Assembly: GCF_000797445.1 (NCBI RefSeq)
Contig: NZ_JSWF01000014.1
Coordinates: forward strand, 124,001-188,000
Direction: 5' to 3'
DNA length: 64,000 nucleotides
Origin: Lacinutrix jangbogonensis
GTDB lineage: Bacteria > Bacteroidota > Bacteroidia > Flavobacteriales > Flavobacteriaceae
Every line of letters begins with the position of its first letter. The first letter of the stretch is position 1. Under the pieces are notes generated by a model. That model was not told the DNA's origin. It saw only the letters and a program-made list of their open reading frames with translations, and did not search any database. This document shows, one piece after another, positions 33,270 through 41,943 of the stretch. The position numbers and the translations under genes were made by a program.

Positions 33270-33866
33270 ATGCATCACATTTTTGTAAACAACAAACCCA
33301 TCATTTTAACAACTTTAGTTGAAAAGGAAACGGACTTTAAAAACTTCCTTCTTAAAGATGTAAATATGGATCAGGCTTTAAAAGTCTTGAGTAATAAAAA
33401 AATTAAATCGATTAGATTTATACATCACACCGAAAAGAATATTTTAAAAAAATTTTTAAGGAAATTACCTAATGTAATTGCTGGAGGTGGTAAAGTTTAT
33501 AATAAGCAAAAGGAGATATTGTTTATCTACAGAAACAATAAATGGGATTTGCCAAAAGGTAAAGCTGAGAAAAAAGAATCTATAGAAAATACTGCTCTCC
33601 GAGAAGTAGAGGAAGAAACTGGCGTTTCTGGGTTGCAAATTGTTAAACCATTAGAAACGACCTATCATATTTTTAGGAGAAACGAGAAGTTTAAAATTAA
33701 AATCACGCATTGGTTTGAAATGACAACCGGTTTTAATGGCGAATTATTACCTCAAGAAGAAGAAGGTATTACTAAAGTAGAATGGCTTAATCATGAAAAG
33801 GCTAATCAAGCATTATCAAATTCTTATGCCAACATCAAACGCTTGCTTAATGATGATCTGCAATGA
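33270..33866 (+). CDS. NUDIX hydrolase
   Basis: A 198-residue protein. The Nudix box is complete at 97-119: G97, E103, then R111-E-V-E-E-E-T-G-V119 (GKAEKKESIENTALREVEEETGV region). An N-terminal 65-residue extension (KPIILTTLVEKETDFKNFLLKDVNMDQALKVL) precedes the fold; this arrangement is regularly seen beside pyrE in Flavobacteriia. The substrate cannot be assigned; the family hydrolyses nucleoside diphosphates linked to other groups. The LPKGKAEKKES loop is like that of (di)adenosine polyphosphate hydrolases. Confidence 0.87.
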   Translation: MHHIFVNNKPIILTTLVEKETDFKNFLLKDVNMDQALKVLSNKKIKSIRFIHHTEKNILKKFLRKLPNVIAGGGKVYNKQKEILFIYRNNKWDLPKGKAEKKESIENTALREVEEETGVSGLQIVKPLETTYHIFRRNEKFKIKITHWFEMTTGFNGELLPQEEEGITKVEWLNHEKANQALSNSYANIKRLLNDDLQ

Positions 33867-33870
33867 ATTT

Positions 33871-35603
33871 CTATTTTAATACTCTGTAAATAGGATATTG
33901 TAAATGTGCTTTTTCATAATTTTCACTATGTTTATGTAACCAAGCTAGTTGTTGGTACCAGTTTTTAGCAAAGCCTTCGTTTTTCTCTTTTTTAGATTCG
34001 AATTCAGTTTTTAATTTTGGATTACTATTTAATAACTCTAAAGCTTTGTCTTCCCAAACATAAGCCGAAAAACCTTCTTTTTGCTGCAGTATAGTATCGA
34101 AAAAATTCCAATTAAAGAATGAGTCTGGTGCTCGAGGTTCTAAAGTTGCCATGATATATCTAAAATTGGGTTGACTGGTATAAACTATGTAATCTCCTTT
34201 TTTAAATGTTATTGTTTTTTCTTCTGAAGAAACCGAAGTATTAAAATGCAGGTAATGTCCTTCATAAGGATTTCTATTGCTTTTGTAATCTTCAATTTTA
34301 TAACTTTCTACTGTTAGTAAGGAGTCTTTTTCTAGCTGAAGCATTTCAGTGTTATTCAATTTTAATAAGTCAATAATAGTATACCAACCTTGAGGGATAA
34401 TGTAAGCTTTTGGTATGGTAACTTTATCGATTCCTTTAAAATAGTTCTGATAAATCACTTCTTTCTCAAAAGGCTTTTGCTGATTGTATTTTAAGCGTTC
34501 TTTACCAGTAATGGCACTCGTTACTGTTTCACCTTCATAGCCTTTAAAGTTTAATTTTGAGCTTTTTAAAGTATCTATTGCCCAATTTAAAGCATAAGTC
34601 TGCTGTGCTATTAATTTGTTGTTAGCTTCATTTCGAAGTTGTTTTATTTTTTCACCATCTCTTTCTGTTATTTCAATCATACTTTGCATGAGCTCGTATG
34701 TGCCTTCAACACGCTGTTTATATGGTTTAAGCATGTGCGTTTCTACCATCATTCCTAGAGTATTAAATAGTGTGGTATAACCTGTAGAATAGCGCGGAGA
34801 GTCTTTAAATTGAGCGAATCCGTTGTCAGGAGTTTTGTTATATACGTTGACATAGGGTGTAATATTCCATTTTTTATCAACTAATTTTTGTTCTAGATCA
34901 GGCATCATCTTAGTATGTAAATATTCGCCTAAATCACCGCCAAGTTTATTGTGTTGTGTAAATAAATGTGTTAAAGTATATTGGTAATCTGCACCATTAC
35001 TAACATGGTTGTCTATAAAAACATCTGGTTGTACTAAATGAAAAATTTCTGTAAAAGCTCTAGCGTTTTTGGTGTCGCATTTAATAAAATCCCTGTTTAA
35101 ATCGTAATTTCTTGCATTCCCTCTAAAACCATATTCTTTGGGTCCATTTTGGTTGGTTCTTGTTGTAGAATTTCTATTTAAACTTCCTCCAATATTATAA
35201 ATAGGAATAGTAACAATTACTGTACTGTCTGGGACTTTAATTTTACCTTGGGCTATATCGCGATAAAGCATCATAGTTGCATCGATTCCATCACTTTCTC
35301 CTGGATGAATACCATTGTTTATTAAAAGAATACGTTTGTTTTTTCTAATATCAGAGAAATTAAAGTTTTCGTCTTTATTAAAGCTTACAATATGAAGCGG
35401 GTTTCCAGAATCTGTGTCTCCAATAGAATCTATTGCTATTGAAGCATATTCTTGAGATAGGTTTCTGTAATACTGAATAGTTTCGGCATAAGTTGCCGTT
35501 TCTAAACCATTAGATTTTTCGAAAATAGTTGTGAAATCAAAATCTTTTTTTGAATACAACTAAAACTGAAAAGCACAAGAAGTAGCGTAAGTATTTTATT
35601 CAT
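33871..35603 (-). CDS. M14-family zinc carboxypeptidase lipoprotein, frameshifted after the signal peptide
   Basis: The catalytic part is intact: HPGE (H85 and E88 counted from the TTG at 35559), the NRDF loop (YDLNRDFIK) and the third ligand in FIDNHVSNG are the M14 peptidase zinc and substrate residues. Upstream, an ATG at 35603 begins a lipoprotein signal peptide (MNKILTLLLVLFSFSCIQKK) in a different frame. The two join perfectly if the A7 tract at 35545-35551 had eight A. So the exported protein is about 575 residues, and in this sequence it is out of frame. Either an A-tract slip (phase variation), a decayed gene or a sequencing error explains it. The likely role is periplasmic peptide trimming. 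Confidence 0.8.
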
Positions 35604-35632
35604 TATAAGTAATTTAATAGTCGAAGTTCAAG

Positions 35633-35640
35633 CAAATATA
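35633..35640 (-). promoter_or_regulatory. -7 box of the M14 peptidase gene
   Basis: The minus strand reads TATATTTG, an exact match, 29 nt before the ATG at 35603. This supports the upstream start and hence the reality of the frameshift. Confidence 0.55.
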
Positions 35641-35651
35641 GGAATTGCAAG

Positions 35652-35682
35652 TTTGTGTATCTATTAATTAAGCGTACTTTTG
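35652..35682 (+). promoter_or_regulatory. sulP promoter with both -33 and -7 boxes
   Basis: TTTG (35652-35655) is followed by exactly 19 nt and TACTTTTG (35675-35682). This is the full Bacteroidota consensus TTTG-N19-TAnnTTTG, 18 nt before the start codon. It is the best complete promoter in the window. Confidence 0.75.
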
Positions 35683-35700
35683 CAGCTTCAAAAATAGATA

Positions 35701-37362
35701 ATGACAGAGTTTATAAGAAAGATAGTGCCAAATGCAAAGGATGATGTTTTAGCCGGAATCACCGTGTCTTTAGCAATGATTCCTGAGGTTGTAGCCTTTG
35801 CTTTTGTTGCGCAAATAGATCCATTAATGGCCTTATCTGGTGCATTTATTATTGGAATAATTACTGCAATTTTTGGAGGTAGACCAGGTTTAATTTCTGG
35901 AGCTGCGGGAGCTGTTGCTGTTATTTTTGTTAGCATGATTGCCGATGGCCACACGAAAGGAATGTTAATGGATGTGCCCATTGAAAACATGGGATTTTTC
36001 TACCTTATGGCCTGTGTTGTGTTAATGGGGATCATACAAATTTTTGCAGGCGTTTTTAAATTGGGTCGTTTTGTACGTTTAATTCCGCATCCCGTGATGA
36101 TGGGTTTTGTTAACGGTTTGTCCATTGTTATTTTTATGGCACAGGTAAAAATGTTTTCACATAAATCTTTAAACGTTTCTTCTGCAGGTGTAAAAGAGTA
36201 TATAAGTACATATATGCAAGGAGGAGAATTATATACTATGATTGGGTTGGTATTATTAACAATGGGAATAATCTGGAGTTTACCTAAAATCACTAAAAAA
36301 ATACCTGCTGCATTAACTGCCATTTTAGTAACTAGCCTTATTGTTATTGGTTTTAATATGGACGTTTCTACGGTTGGATCTTATATAGTTGAAGGTGGAG
36401 GAACAGGATTAAAAGGAGAATTCCCTACGCCAAATATGGAGCTATGGGAGAAATTACCATTCAATATTGATACACTTAAATTTATAGCCTTGCCTGCGTT
36501 TTTAGCAGCATCGGTAGGATTAATAGAATCTTTAATGACTATGAATCTTGTTGATGAGTTAACAGAAACGAGAGGGAACGGTAATAGAGAATGTGTGGCT
36601 CAAGGCGCTGGAAATATAGTCTCTGGTTTGTTTGGTGGGACTGGAGGTTGTGGAATGATTGGTCAAACCGTTATCAATATTAATGCTGGAGGACGAGGAA
36701 GATTATCTGGAATCATGATGGCTGTTACTTTATTGTCTTTTATCTTATTTGCAGATAAATTAATAGAAATGGTTCCAATTGCAGCTTTAGTTGGTGTAAT
36801 GTTTATGATGGTTATTGAAACCTTTGCTTGGTCGAGCTTTAGGATTTTAAAGAAAATACCAATGTCTGATGCTATTGTACTTATTACGGTGTCTCTAGTT
36901 ACAGTTTTTGTAGATTTAGCAGTTGCAGTGTTTGTAGGTGTAATAATTTCTGCTTTAGTTTTTGCATGGGAAAATGCAAAGAAAATTAGAGCTAGAAAAC
37001 GTTTTAAAGATGATGGTACTTTGGTTTACGAAATTTGGGGTCCATTATTTTTTGGAAGTATTCAGGCATTCAATGATAAATTTGATGCTAAAAATGATCC
37101 TGAAAAAATTGAAATTGATTTTGTAGAATCTAGAATAAGCGATCATTCTGCTTTAGAAGCTATTTCTAATTTAGTCGAAAAATATGAAGTTGAAGGTAAA
37201 AGTATTAAGCTTAAACACTTAAGTGAAGATTGTAAAATATTGATGTATAAAGCAAATCCGAAATTTAGAGATGTTATTGTTGAAGATATAGACGACCCAA
37301 GATATCACTTAGCAGCAAACCCGGAAGAGTTCCCAAAACCTCTTTCTGAATATAAATTCTAA
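35701..37362 (+). CDS. SulP-family inorganic anion transporter
   Basis: A 553-residue SLC26/SulP membrane carrier. Twelve or more hydrophobic segments fill about residues 15-420 (DVLAGITVSLAMIPEVVAFAFVAQIDPLMALSGAF is the typical first transmembrane region). A cytoplasmic STAS-like domain (about 440-553, YEIWGPLFFGSIQAFNDKF) follows. The substrate may be sulfate, bicarbonate or another anion and cannot be fixed from sequence. A bidirectional terminator follows, shared with the convergent coaD gene. Confidence 0.88.
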   Translation: MTEFIRKIVPNAKDDVLAGITVSLAMIPEVVAFAFVAQIDPLMALSGAFIIGIITAIFGGRPGLISGAAGAVAVIFVSMIADGHTKGMLMDVPIENMGFFYLMACVVLMGIIQIFAGVFKLGRFVRLIPHPVMMGFVNGLSIVIFMAQVKMFSHKSLNVSSAGVKEYISTYMQGGELYTMIGLVLLTMGIIWSLPKITKKIPAALTAILVTSLIVIGFNMDVSTVGSYIVEGGGTGLKGEFPTPNMELWEKLPFNIDTLKFIALPAFLAASVGLIESLMTMNLVDELTETRGNGNRECVAQGAGNIVSGLFGGTGGCGMIGQTVININAGGRGRLSGIMMAVTLLSFILFADKLIEMVPIAALVGVMFMMVIETFAWSSFRILKKIPMSDAIVLITVSLVTVFVDLAVAVFVGVIISALVFAWENAKKIRARKRFKDDGTLVYEIWGPLFFGSIQAFNDKFDAKNDPEKIEIDFVESRISDHSALEAISNLVEKYEVEGKSIKLKHLSEDCKILMYKANPKFRDVIVEDIDDPRYHLAANPEEFPKPLSEYKF

Positions 37363-37392
37363 TAAAAAAGCTCCAATGGAGCCTTTTTTATT
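37361..37392. terminator. Bidirectional terminator between sulP and coaD
   Basis: AAAAAAGGCTCC-type stem: TAATAAAAAAGCTCC pairs with GGAGCCTTTTTTATTA around AAT. T tracts exist on both strands, and it overlaps the coaD stop codon. Confidence 0.8.
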
Positions 37393-37861
37393 AGATATAG
37401 TTTTGTTGATTTACTCTCACGCTATCAGGAACCAACTTCGTGTAATCACCATTATTTTTAATGACTTCTCTAACAATAGAAGAGGAAATATAAGAAGTGC
37501 TTGCAGCTGTTAATAAAAACACAGTTTCTATAGGAGCTAAATCTCTGTTGGTATGTGCAATTGCTTTTTCAAATTCAAAATCTGCAGGGTTTCTTAAACC
37601 ACGAAGAATAAAATCTATTCCTAATTCTTGGCAAAAATGTACAGTTAAACCTTTATAACTTACTACTTTTATTCTTGGTTCGTCTTTAAAAGCTTCCTTT
37701 ATAAAATCCATCCGTTCTTCTAAAGAGAACATATATTTTTTTGAAGAATTTACACCAATAGCGACTATAACTTCATCAAATAAGGTAACTCCTCGTTTAA
37801 TAATATCGTAGTGGCCAGATGTTATAGGGTCGAAAGATCCCGGGAAAAGTGCGCGTTTCAT
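37391..37861 (-). CDS. coaD: Phosphopantetheine adenylyltransferase
   Basis: A 156-residue enzyme for the fourth step of coenzyme A synthesis, joining ATP and 4'-phosphopantetheine. The nucleotidyltransferase motif GSFDPITSGHYDI (TSGH at 15-18) and the C-terminal ISSSIVREV (ISSTxVR motif) are clear. It lies downstream of ddl on the same strand, separated by a 113-nt gap that holds the GATTACT heptamer array. Confidence 0.95.
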   Translation of the reverse strand: MKRALFPGSFDPITSGHYDIIKRGVTLFDEVIVAIGVNSSKKYMFSLEERMDFIKEAFKDEPRIKVVSYKGLTVHFCQELGIDFILRGLRNPADFEFEKAIAHTNRDLAPIETVFLLTAASTSYISSSIVREVIKNNGDYTKLVPDSVRVNQQNYI

Positions 37862-37913
37862 AGTTGTAGTTTTTTTATTTCAGTTTCAATATAATTAATT
37901 TTTAAACACTTTA

Positions 37914-37976
37914 GATTACTGATTACTGATTACTGATTACTGATTACTGATTACTGATTACTGATTACTGATTACT
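37914..37976. repeat. Heptanucleotide microsatellite (GATTACT)x9
   Basis: Nine uninterrupted perfect copies of GATTACT fill 63 bp. The last copy overlaps the ddl stop codon (37975), and the array ends 52 nt before the coaD start on the minus strand. Every frame contains stop codons or is outside a gene, so it is not coding. Perfect copies imply recent slippage and probable length variation between strains. Confidence 0.95.
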
Positions 37977-38949
37977 ACCTCAAAGCCTCGTCAATTGCGC
38001 TTTCAAACAATTCAGCTACTGTAATGCCAGCTTCAGTAGCTTGTTGAGGCAAAATGCTTTCGTTTGTTAAACCAGGAACAGTATTTATTTCTATTAGGTG
38101 TGGTTCTCCATTTTTAAATATAAATTCGCTTCTAGTAAAGCCTTTCATTTTTAAAACGTTGTAAATCTTTTTTGCAACGGCATTTACTTTTTCTTCTTGT
38201 GTATTAGATAATCTTGCAGGTGTAATTTCTTGAGACTTACCAAGGTATTTGGCTTCGTAATCGAAAAAGTCGTTCTCACTTACAATTTCTGTAATTGGTA
38301 ATACTTTGGTTTTGCCTTGATAAGTAATAACGCCAACCGAAACTTCCATTCCATCTAGAAAAGATTCTATAATAATCTCATCGTCCTCTTTAAAAGAATT
38401 ATCTATTGCAGCTTGTAGGGCTTCCTTTTTATGCACTTTAGATATCCCAAAACTACTACCAGCTTTATTGGCTTTTACAAAACAAGGCAAGCCTACTTTT
38501 GCAATAATGTCATCTTCTAGTATTATATCACCTAAATTAAGGTAATAGCTTTCTGCGCTTAATATCCCGTAAGGTTTTAGCACGCTTAAACAATCACGTT
38601 TATTAAACGTCAATCCTGCTTGATAGGCATTGCAACTTGTTTGTGGCATGCTAATAAGTTTAAAATAAGACTGCATAAAACCATCTTCCCCAGGTGAGCC
38701 ATGTATAGCATTAAAAACACAATCGAATGTGATTTTAGTTTTATTTACTAAAACAGAAAAATCGTTTTTATCGATTGGAAATTCTAAGTCATTACCATCT
38801 ACAAAAACCCATTCGTCTTTAAAAACATGAATACGGTAAGCATTAAACCTGTTTTTGTTTAAGCTGTTGTAAACAACGTTTCCGCTTTTTAAAGAAATTT
38901 GGTATTCGCTAGAATAACCACCCATTATTATGGCAATATTTTTTCTCAC
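37975..38949 (-). CDS. ddl: D-alanine--D-alanine ligase
   Basis: A 324-residue ATP-grasp enzyme that makes the D-Ala-D-Ala dipeptide for peptidoglycan. The N-terminus IAIIMGGYSSEYQISLKSG, the CVFNAIHGSPGEDG loop and the C-terminal EINTVPGLTNESILPQ are characteristic. The start is a GTG at 38949; no ATG exists upstream before the in-frame stop at 38991. A REP-like hairpin ends 15 nt before the GTG. An ATG in that hairpin opens a 6-codon frame whose TGA overlaps the GTG, suggesting translational coupling. It is divergent from the PASTA and rluD genes. Confidence 0.94.
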   Translation of the reverse strand: MRKNIAIIMGGYSSEYQISLKSGNVVYNSLNKNRFNAYRIHVFKDEWVFVDGNDLEFPIDKNDFSVLVNKTKITFDCVFNAIHGSPGEDGFMQSYFKLISMPQTSCNAYQAGLTFNKRDCLSVLKPYGILSAESYYLNLGDIILEDDIIAKVGLPCFVKANKAGSSFGISKVHKKEALQAAIDNSFKEDDEIIIESFLDGMEVSVGVITYQGKTKVLPITEIVSENDFFDYEAKYLGKSQEITPARLSNTQEEKVNAVAKKIYNVLKMKGFTRSEFIFKNGEPHLIEINTVPGLTNESILPQQATEAGITVAELFESAIDEALR

Positions 38950-38964
38950 AACACTATTTTTGTC

Positions 38965-38984
38965 ATTTCCATGAGGACGGAAAT
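38965..38984 (-). repeat. REP-like hairpin upstream of ddl
   Basis: On the minus strand ATTTCCGTCCTCATGGAAAT forms a 6-bp stem (imperfect at the inner pairs). It has the same orientation relative to the gene and the same 15-nt distance to the start codon as the element before yaaA (41088-41107). Confidence 0.65.
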
Positions 38985-39167
38985 CTGATTAATATTTACA
39001 ATATCTTTATTTTTGTCTTCAGATTGCGCTAAAAACAATCTTCAACGGTAATCTTAAAACCGTTAATCCTCGTATAATTTAAATAAAGCAAACTAATAAG
39101 CTTCAAATTTATTTGTTTAGCTAAAATATCATTTATTTTATAGCAAACGAAAACCTTTTTGTTTTTA

Positions 39168-39175
39168 TATATTTG
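39168..39175 (+). promoter_or_regulatory. -7 box of the PASTA-rluD unit
   Basis: TATATTTG, an exact TAnnTTTG match, 27 nt before the ATG at 39203. Confidence 0.55.
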
Positions 39176-39202
39176 CCATTCAGATTTTAACAATAATTAA
39201 AC

Positions 39203-39760
39203 ATGAGTATTCTTAAATTTCTAACGAGTAAAACGTTTTTTAAACAACTTGGTTTAGCCACGGTATCTGTAATAATATTATGTTTCATAATTTTTAAATG
39301 GCTTAATTTTACTACTAATCATGGAGATTTTGAAACAGTACCAAATTTAAGAGGAAAGTCTATTGATGTTGCGAAAATGGAATTAGACGAGAATAACTTA
39401 GTTATGGAAATTCAGGATTCTGCTAATTTTAATCCGGATTACCCTAAATACTCAGTAATAGAACAAGATCCTCCTGCAGGAGAAAATGTAAAAGAAAACC
39501 GAAAAATATACTTAACGCTTAATCCTTCAGGGTATAGAAAAATTCCTGTGCCAAATATTATCAACCGTACATTTCGCCAAGCGAGACCTACTTTAGAATC
39601 ATTAAATTTCGAAATAGGTAAGAAAACGTTCGTAGATAACATTGGAAAAGATGAAGTGTTAAGTCTACGTTTTGAAGGAAAGGTTTTAAAACCTGGGACT
39701 TTACTACCAAAACACTCTAAAATAGATGTTGTTTTAGGAAATGGTAATCGTCCTAACTAA
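39203..39760 (+). CDS. Membrane-anchored PASTA-domain protein
   Basis: A 185-residue protein with one N-terminal membrane helix (about 16-34) and two PASTA-type domains (about 42-108, FETVPNLRGKSIDVAKMELDENNLVMEIQ ... SVIEQDPPAGENVKENRKIYLTLN; and about 113-182). PASTA domains bind muropeptides or the cell-wall precursor. There is no kinase or penicillin-binding domain. It sits opposite ddl and 7 nt before rluD, a common Bacteroidota arrangement. A role in cell-wall sensing is inferred from the domain only. Confidence 0.85.
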   Translation: MSILKFLTSKTFFKQLGLATVSVIILCFIIFKWLNFTTNHGDFETVPNLRGKSIDVAKMELDENNLVMEIQDSANFNPDYPKYSVIEQDPPAGENVKENRKIYLTLNPSGYRKIPVPNIINRTFRQARPTLESLNFEIGKKTFVDNIGKDEVLSLRFEGKVLKPGTLLPKHSKIDVVLGNGNRPN

Positions 39761-39767
39761 ATTTTAA

Positions 39768-40814
39768 ATGGATAAATATACACCACAATTACCAGAACAA
39801 AATGAAGCTGGAGAAACACTTTACGAGCATCATGCATTTACTGTAGATAAAGGGCAATCGCCTTTACGTATTGATAAATGGCTCATGAATAAAGTAGAAA
39901 ATGCTACTAGAAATAAAATTCAAGCGGCAGCAAAAGATGGAAACATTTATGTAAATGATCTATCTGTTAAGTCTAATTATAAGGTTAAACCTTTAGATAA
40001 AATTCGTGTATTATTATCGCATCCTCCTTTTGAGAATTTATTGGTTGGTGAAGACATGCCTTTAGATATTGTTTACGAAGACGAGACACTTTTGGTAGTT
40101 AATAAGCCATCAGGAATAGTAGTGCATCCAGGGCATGGAAACTATTCTGGAACGTTGATTAATGGTTTAATTTTTCACTTTGAGAATTTACCTAAAAATT
40201 CAAGCGATAGACCAGGTTTAGTGCATAGAATAGATAAAGATACTAGCGGATTGTTAGTGGTAGCCAAAACCGAAAAGGCAATGGCTCATTTATCTAAACA
40301 GTTTAAAGATAAAACGAGTGAACGCGAGTATGTTGCTATTGTTTGGGGAAATATGAATGAAGACGAAGGTACCATAGAAGGTAACATTGGTCGTCATCCT
40401 AAAAACCGACTACAGAATACGGTGTTTTTTGATGATGATGCAGATAAAGGAAGGCATGCAGTAACGCATTTTAAAGTTATTGAGCGTTTAACGTATGTTA
40501 CGTTAGTGACTTGTAAACTTGAAACTGGTAGAACACACCAAATTCGTGTACACATGAAACACATTGGGCATACACTTTTTAACGATGAACGTTATGGAGG
40601 TGAGCGTATTTTAAAAGGAACGACATTTACAAAATACAAGCAATTTGTAGATAATTGTTTTAAAATATTACCGCGTCAAGCGCTTCATGCAAAAACTTTA
40701 GGTTTTGTGCATCCTGAAACTGATGAATTTATGCGTTTTGAAGCACCTGTGCCAAAAGATATGCAAGAGTGTATCGAGAAGTGGAGAGGTTATAGTACGC
40801 ATTTGGATTCTTAG
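39768..40814 (+). CDS. rluD: Ribosomal large subunit pseudouridine synthase, RluD type
   Basis: A 348-residue RluA-family enzyme. An S4 RNA-binding domain (about 32-90, RIDKWLMNKVENATRNKIQAAAKDGNIYVND) is followed by the catalytic domain with HRIDKDTSG (153-161, catalytic D156) and GRTHQIRVH. The S4 domain and length fit RluD, which modifies helix 69 of 23S rRNA, though RluC-like specificity cannot be ruled out. It is likely co-transcribed with the PASTA gene (7-nt gap). Confidence 0.92.
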   Translation: MDKYTPQLPEQNEAGETLYEHHAFTVDKGQSPLRIDKWLMNKVENATRNKIQAAAKDGNIYVNDLSVKSNYKVKPLDKIRVLLSHPPFENLLVGEDMPLDIVYEDETLLVVNKPSGIVVHPGHGNYSGTLINGLIFHFENLPKNSSDRPGLVHRIDKDTSGLLVVAKTEKAMAHLSKQFKDKTSEREYVAIVWGNMNEDEGTIEGNIGRHPKNRLQNTVFFDDDADKGRHAVTHFKVIERLTYVTLVTCKLETGRTHQIRVHMKHIGHTLFNDERYGGERILKGTTFTKYKQFVDNCFKILPRQALHAKTLGFVHPETDEFMRFEAPVPKDMQECIEKWRGYSTHLDS

Positions 40815-41122
40815 TTTAACGTTCTTTAAAGGTCAGGGCTTTAAGGCTCGATATCAAAAATGAGTTCAAGCAAACCTGTCAATCCTTAACGCAAATTCAA
40901 TTTCAGAAACAACATCAATAACGAATTTTGGATTCGTTATTTTTAGATACAGAATTCAAGAATTTTTAATTAATAAAGTATATTCAATCAGTATCAATAG
41001 ATTATTATAAACGTATAAAATAAATCTTTGTTAACACTACTTTAAAAACCTTCATAGTATTGTAAATTCGTAACCTAACATGATGAGATTTCCGTCTTCA
41101 CGGAAATGAAAATAAATTTTTA
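40815..41122. other. Non-coding stretch between rluD and yaaA
   Basis: No gene is seen in these 308 bases. The right end holds the REP-like hairpin at 41088-41107. The rest is AT-rich with no clear promoter match to TAnnTTTG. Confidence 0.5.
41088..41107 (+). repeat. REP-like hairpin upstream of yaaA
   Basis: ATTTCCGTCTTCACGGAAAT is a perfect 8-bp stem with a CTTC loop. The ATG at 41106-41108, at the edge of the element, opens a five-codon frame (MKINF) whose TAA overlaps the yaaA ATG as TAATG. Confidence 0.75.
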
Positions 41123-41881
41123 ATGAAACTAGTACTATCTCCAGCAAAATCTTTAGATTTTAAAAGCGAATTGCCAACAACAAAAGCCACAGAAGCTCAG
41201 TTTTTGCCGCAGTCATTACGTTTAAATAAAGTGCTTAAAAAGAAATCTGCTAAAGGTCTTTCTAAATTAATGCATGTCAGCGATGCCTTGGGACAATTAA
41301 ATTACGAACGTAATCAAGAGTGGCAATTACCATTTACAAAAGACAATGCAAGGCAAGCTATTTACGCCTTTAGTGGTGATGTTTATAGAGGTTTGGATGC
41401 TTATACTATTCCGAAGGAAAAAATAGATGTTTTAGAAGACAAAGTAAGAATCCTTTCTGGTTTGTATGGTGTACTTAAACCATTAGATTTAATGCAAGCA
41501 TATAGGCTTGAAATGGGAACAAAACTGCCGGTTGGAACAAAAAAGAATCTTTACGAATTCTGGGAAAAAGATATCGTGAGTGTTTTAAATGAAGAATTAG
41601 AAGACGGTGAAATTTTTGTAAACCTAGCAAGTAAAGAATATTTTAAAGCAATAGATGTAAAAGCATTAAAAGTGCCAGTTGTTACAATTGATTTCAAGGA
41701 GTTTAAAGATGGTAAATATAAAATCATAGCTATTTTTGCTAAATTGGCTAGAGGCTTAATGGCAAGATATATTGTAGACACAAATGCGAATACAATTGAC
41801 GATTTAAAAGGATTTACGGCACAAGGTTATGGTTTAAGCGATGAGCTGTCAAGCGAAAACCATTTGGTGTTTACACGATAG
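41123..41881 (+). CDS. yaaA: Peroxide-stress protein YaaA
   Basis: A 252-residue member of the YaaA (UPF0246) family, which limits free iron and DNA damage during peroxide stress in E. coli. The start MKLVLSPAKSLDF, the YAFSGDVYRGLDA segment, RILSGLYGVLKPLDLMQAYRLEMGTKL and the C-terminal AKLARGLMARYIV are all family features. Translation may be coupled to a mini-ORF from the REP-like hairpin (TAATG overlap). Confidence 0.92.
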   Translation: MKLVLSPAKSLDFKSELPTTKATEAQFLPQSLRLNKVLKKKSAKGLSKLMHVSDALGQLNYERNQEWQLPFTKDNARQAIYAFSGDVYRGLDAYTIPKEKIDVLEDKVRILSGLYGVLKPLDLMQAYRLEMGTKLPVGTKKNLYEFWEKDIVSVLNEELEDGEIFVNLASKEYFKAIDVKALKVPVVTIDFKEFKDGKYKIIAIFAKLARGLMARYIVDTNANTIDDLKGFTAQGYGLSDELSSENHLVFTR

Positions 41882-41943
41882 TTATTTCGTATTACAAGGT
41901 TTTTTGTATATATTATATTTAACGTTTTAACTAAATTTAATTA

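Noticed and set aside
37914-37976. Tandem repeats considered as a CRISPR array
   Set aside because: Units are seven bases with no spacers and no cas genes nearby. It is a microsatellite.
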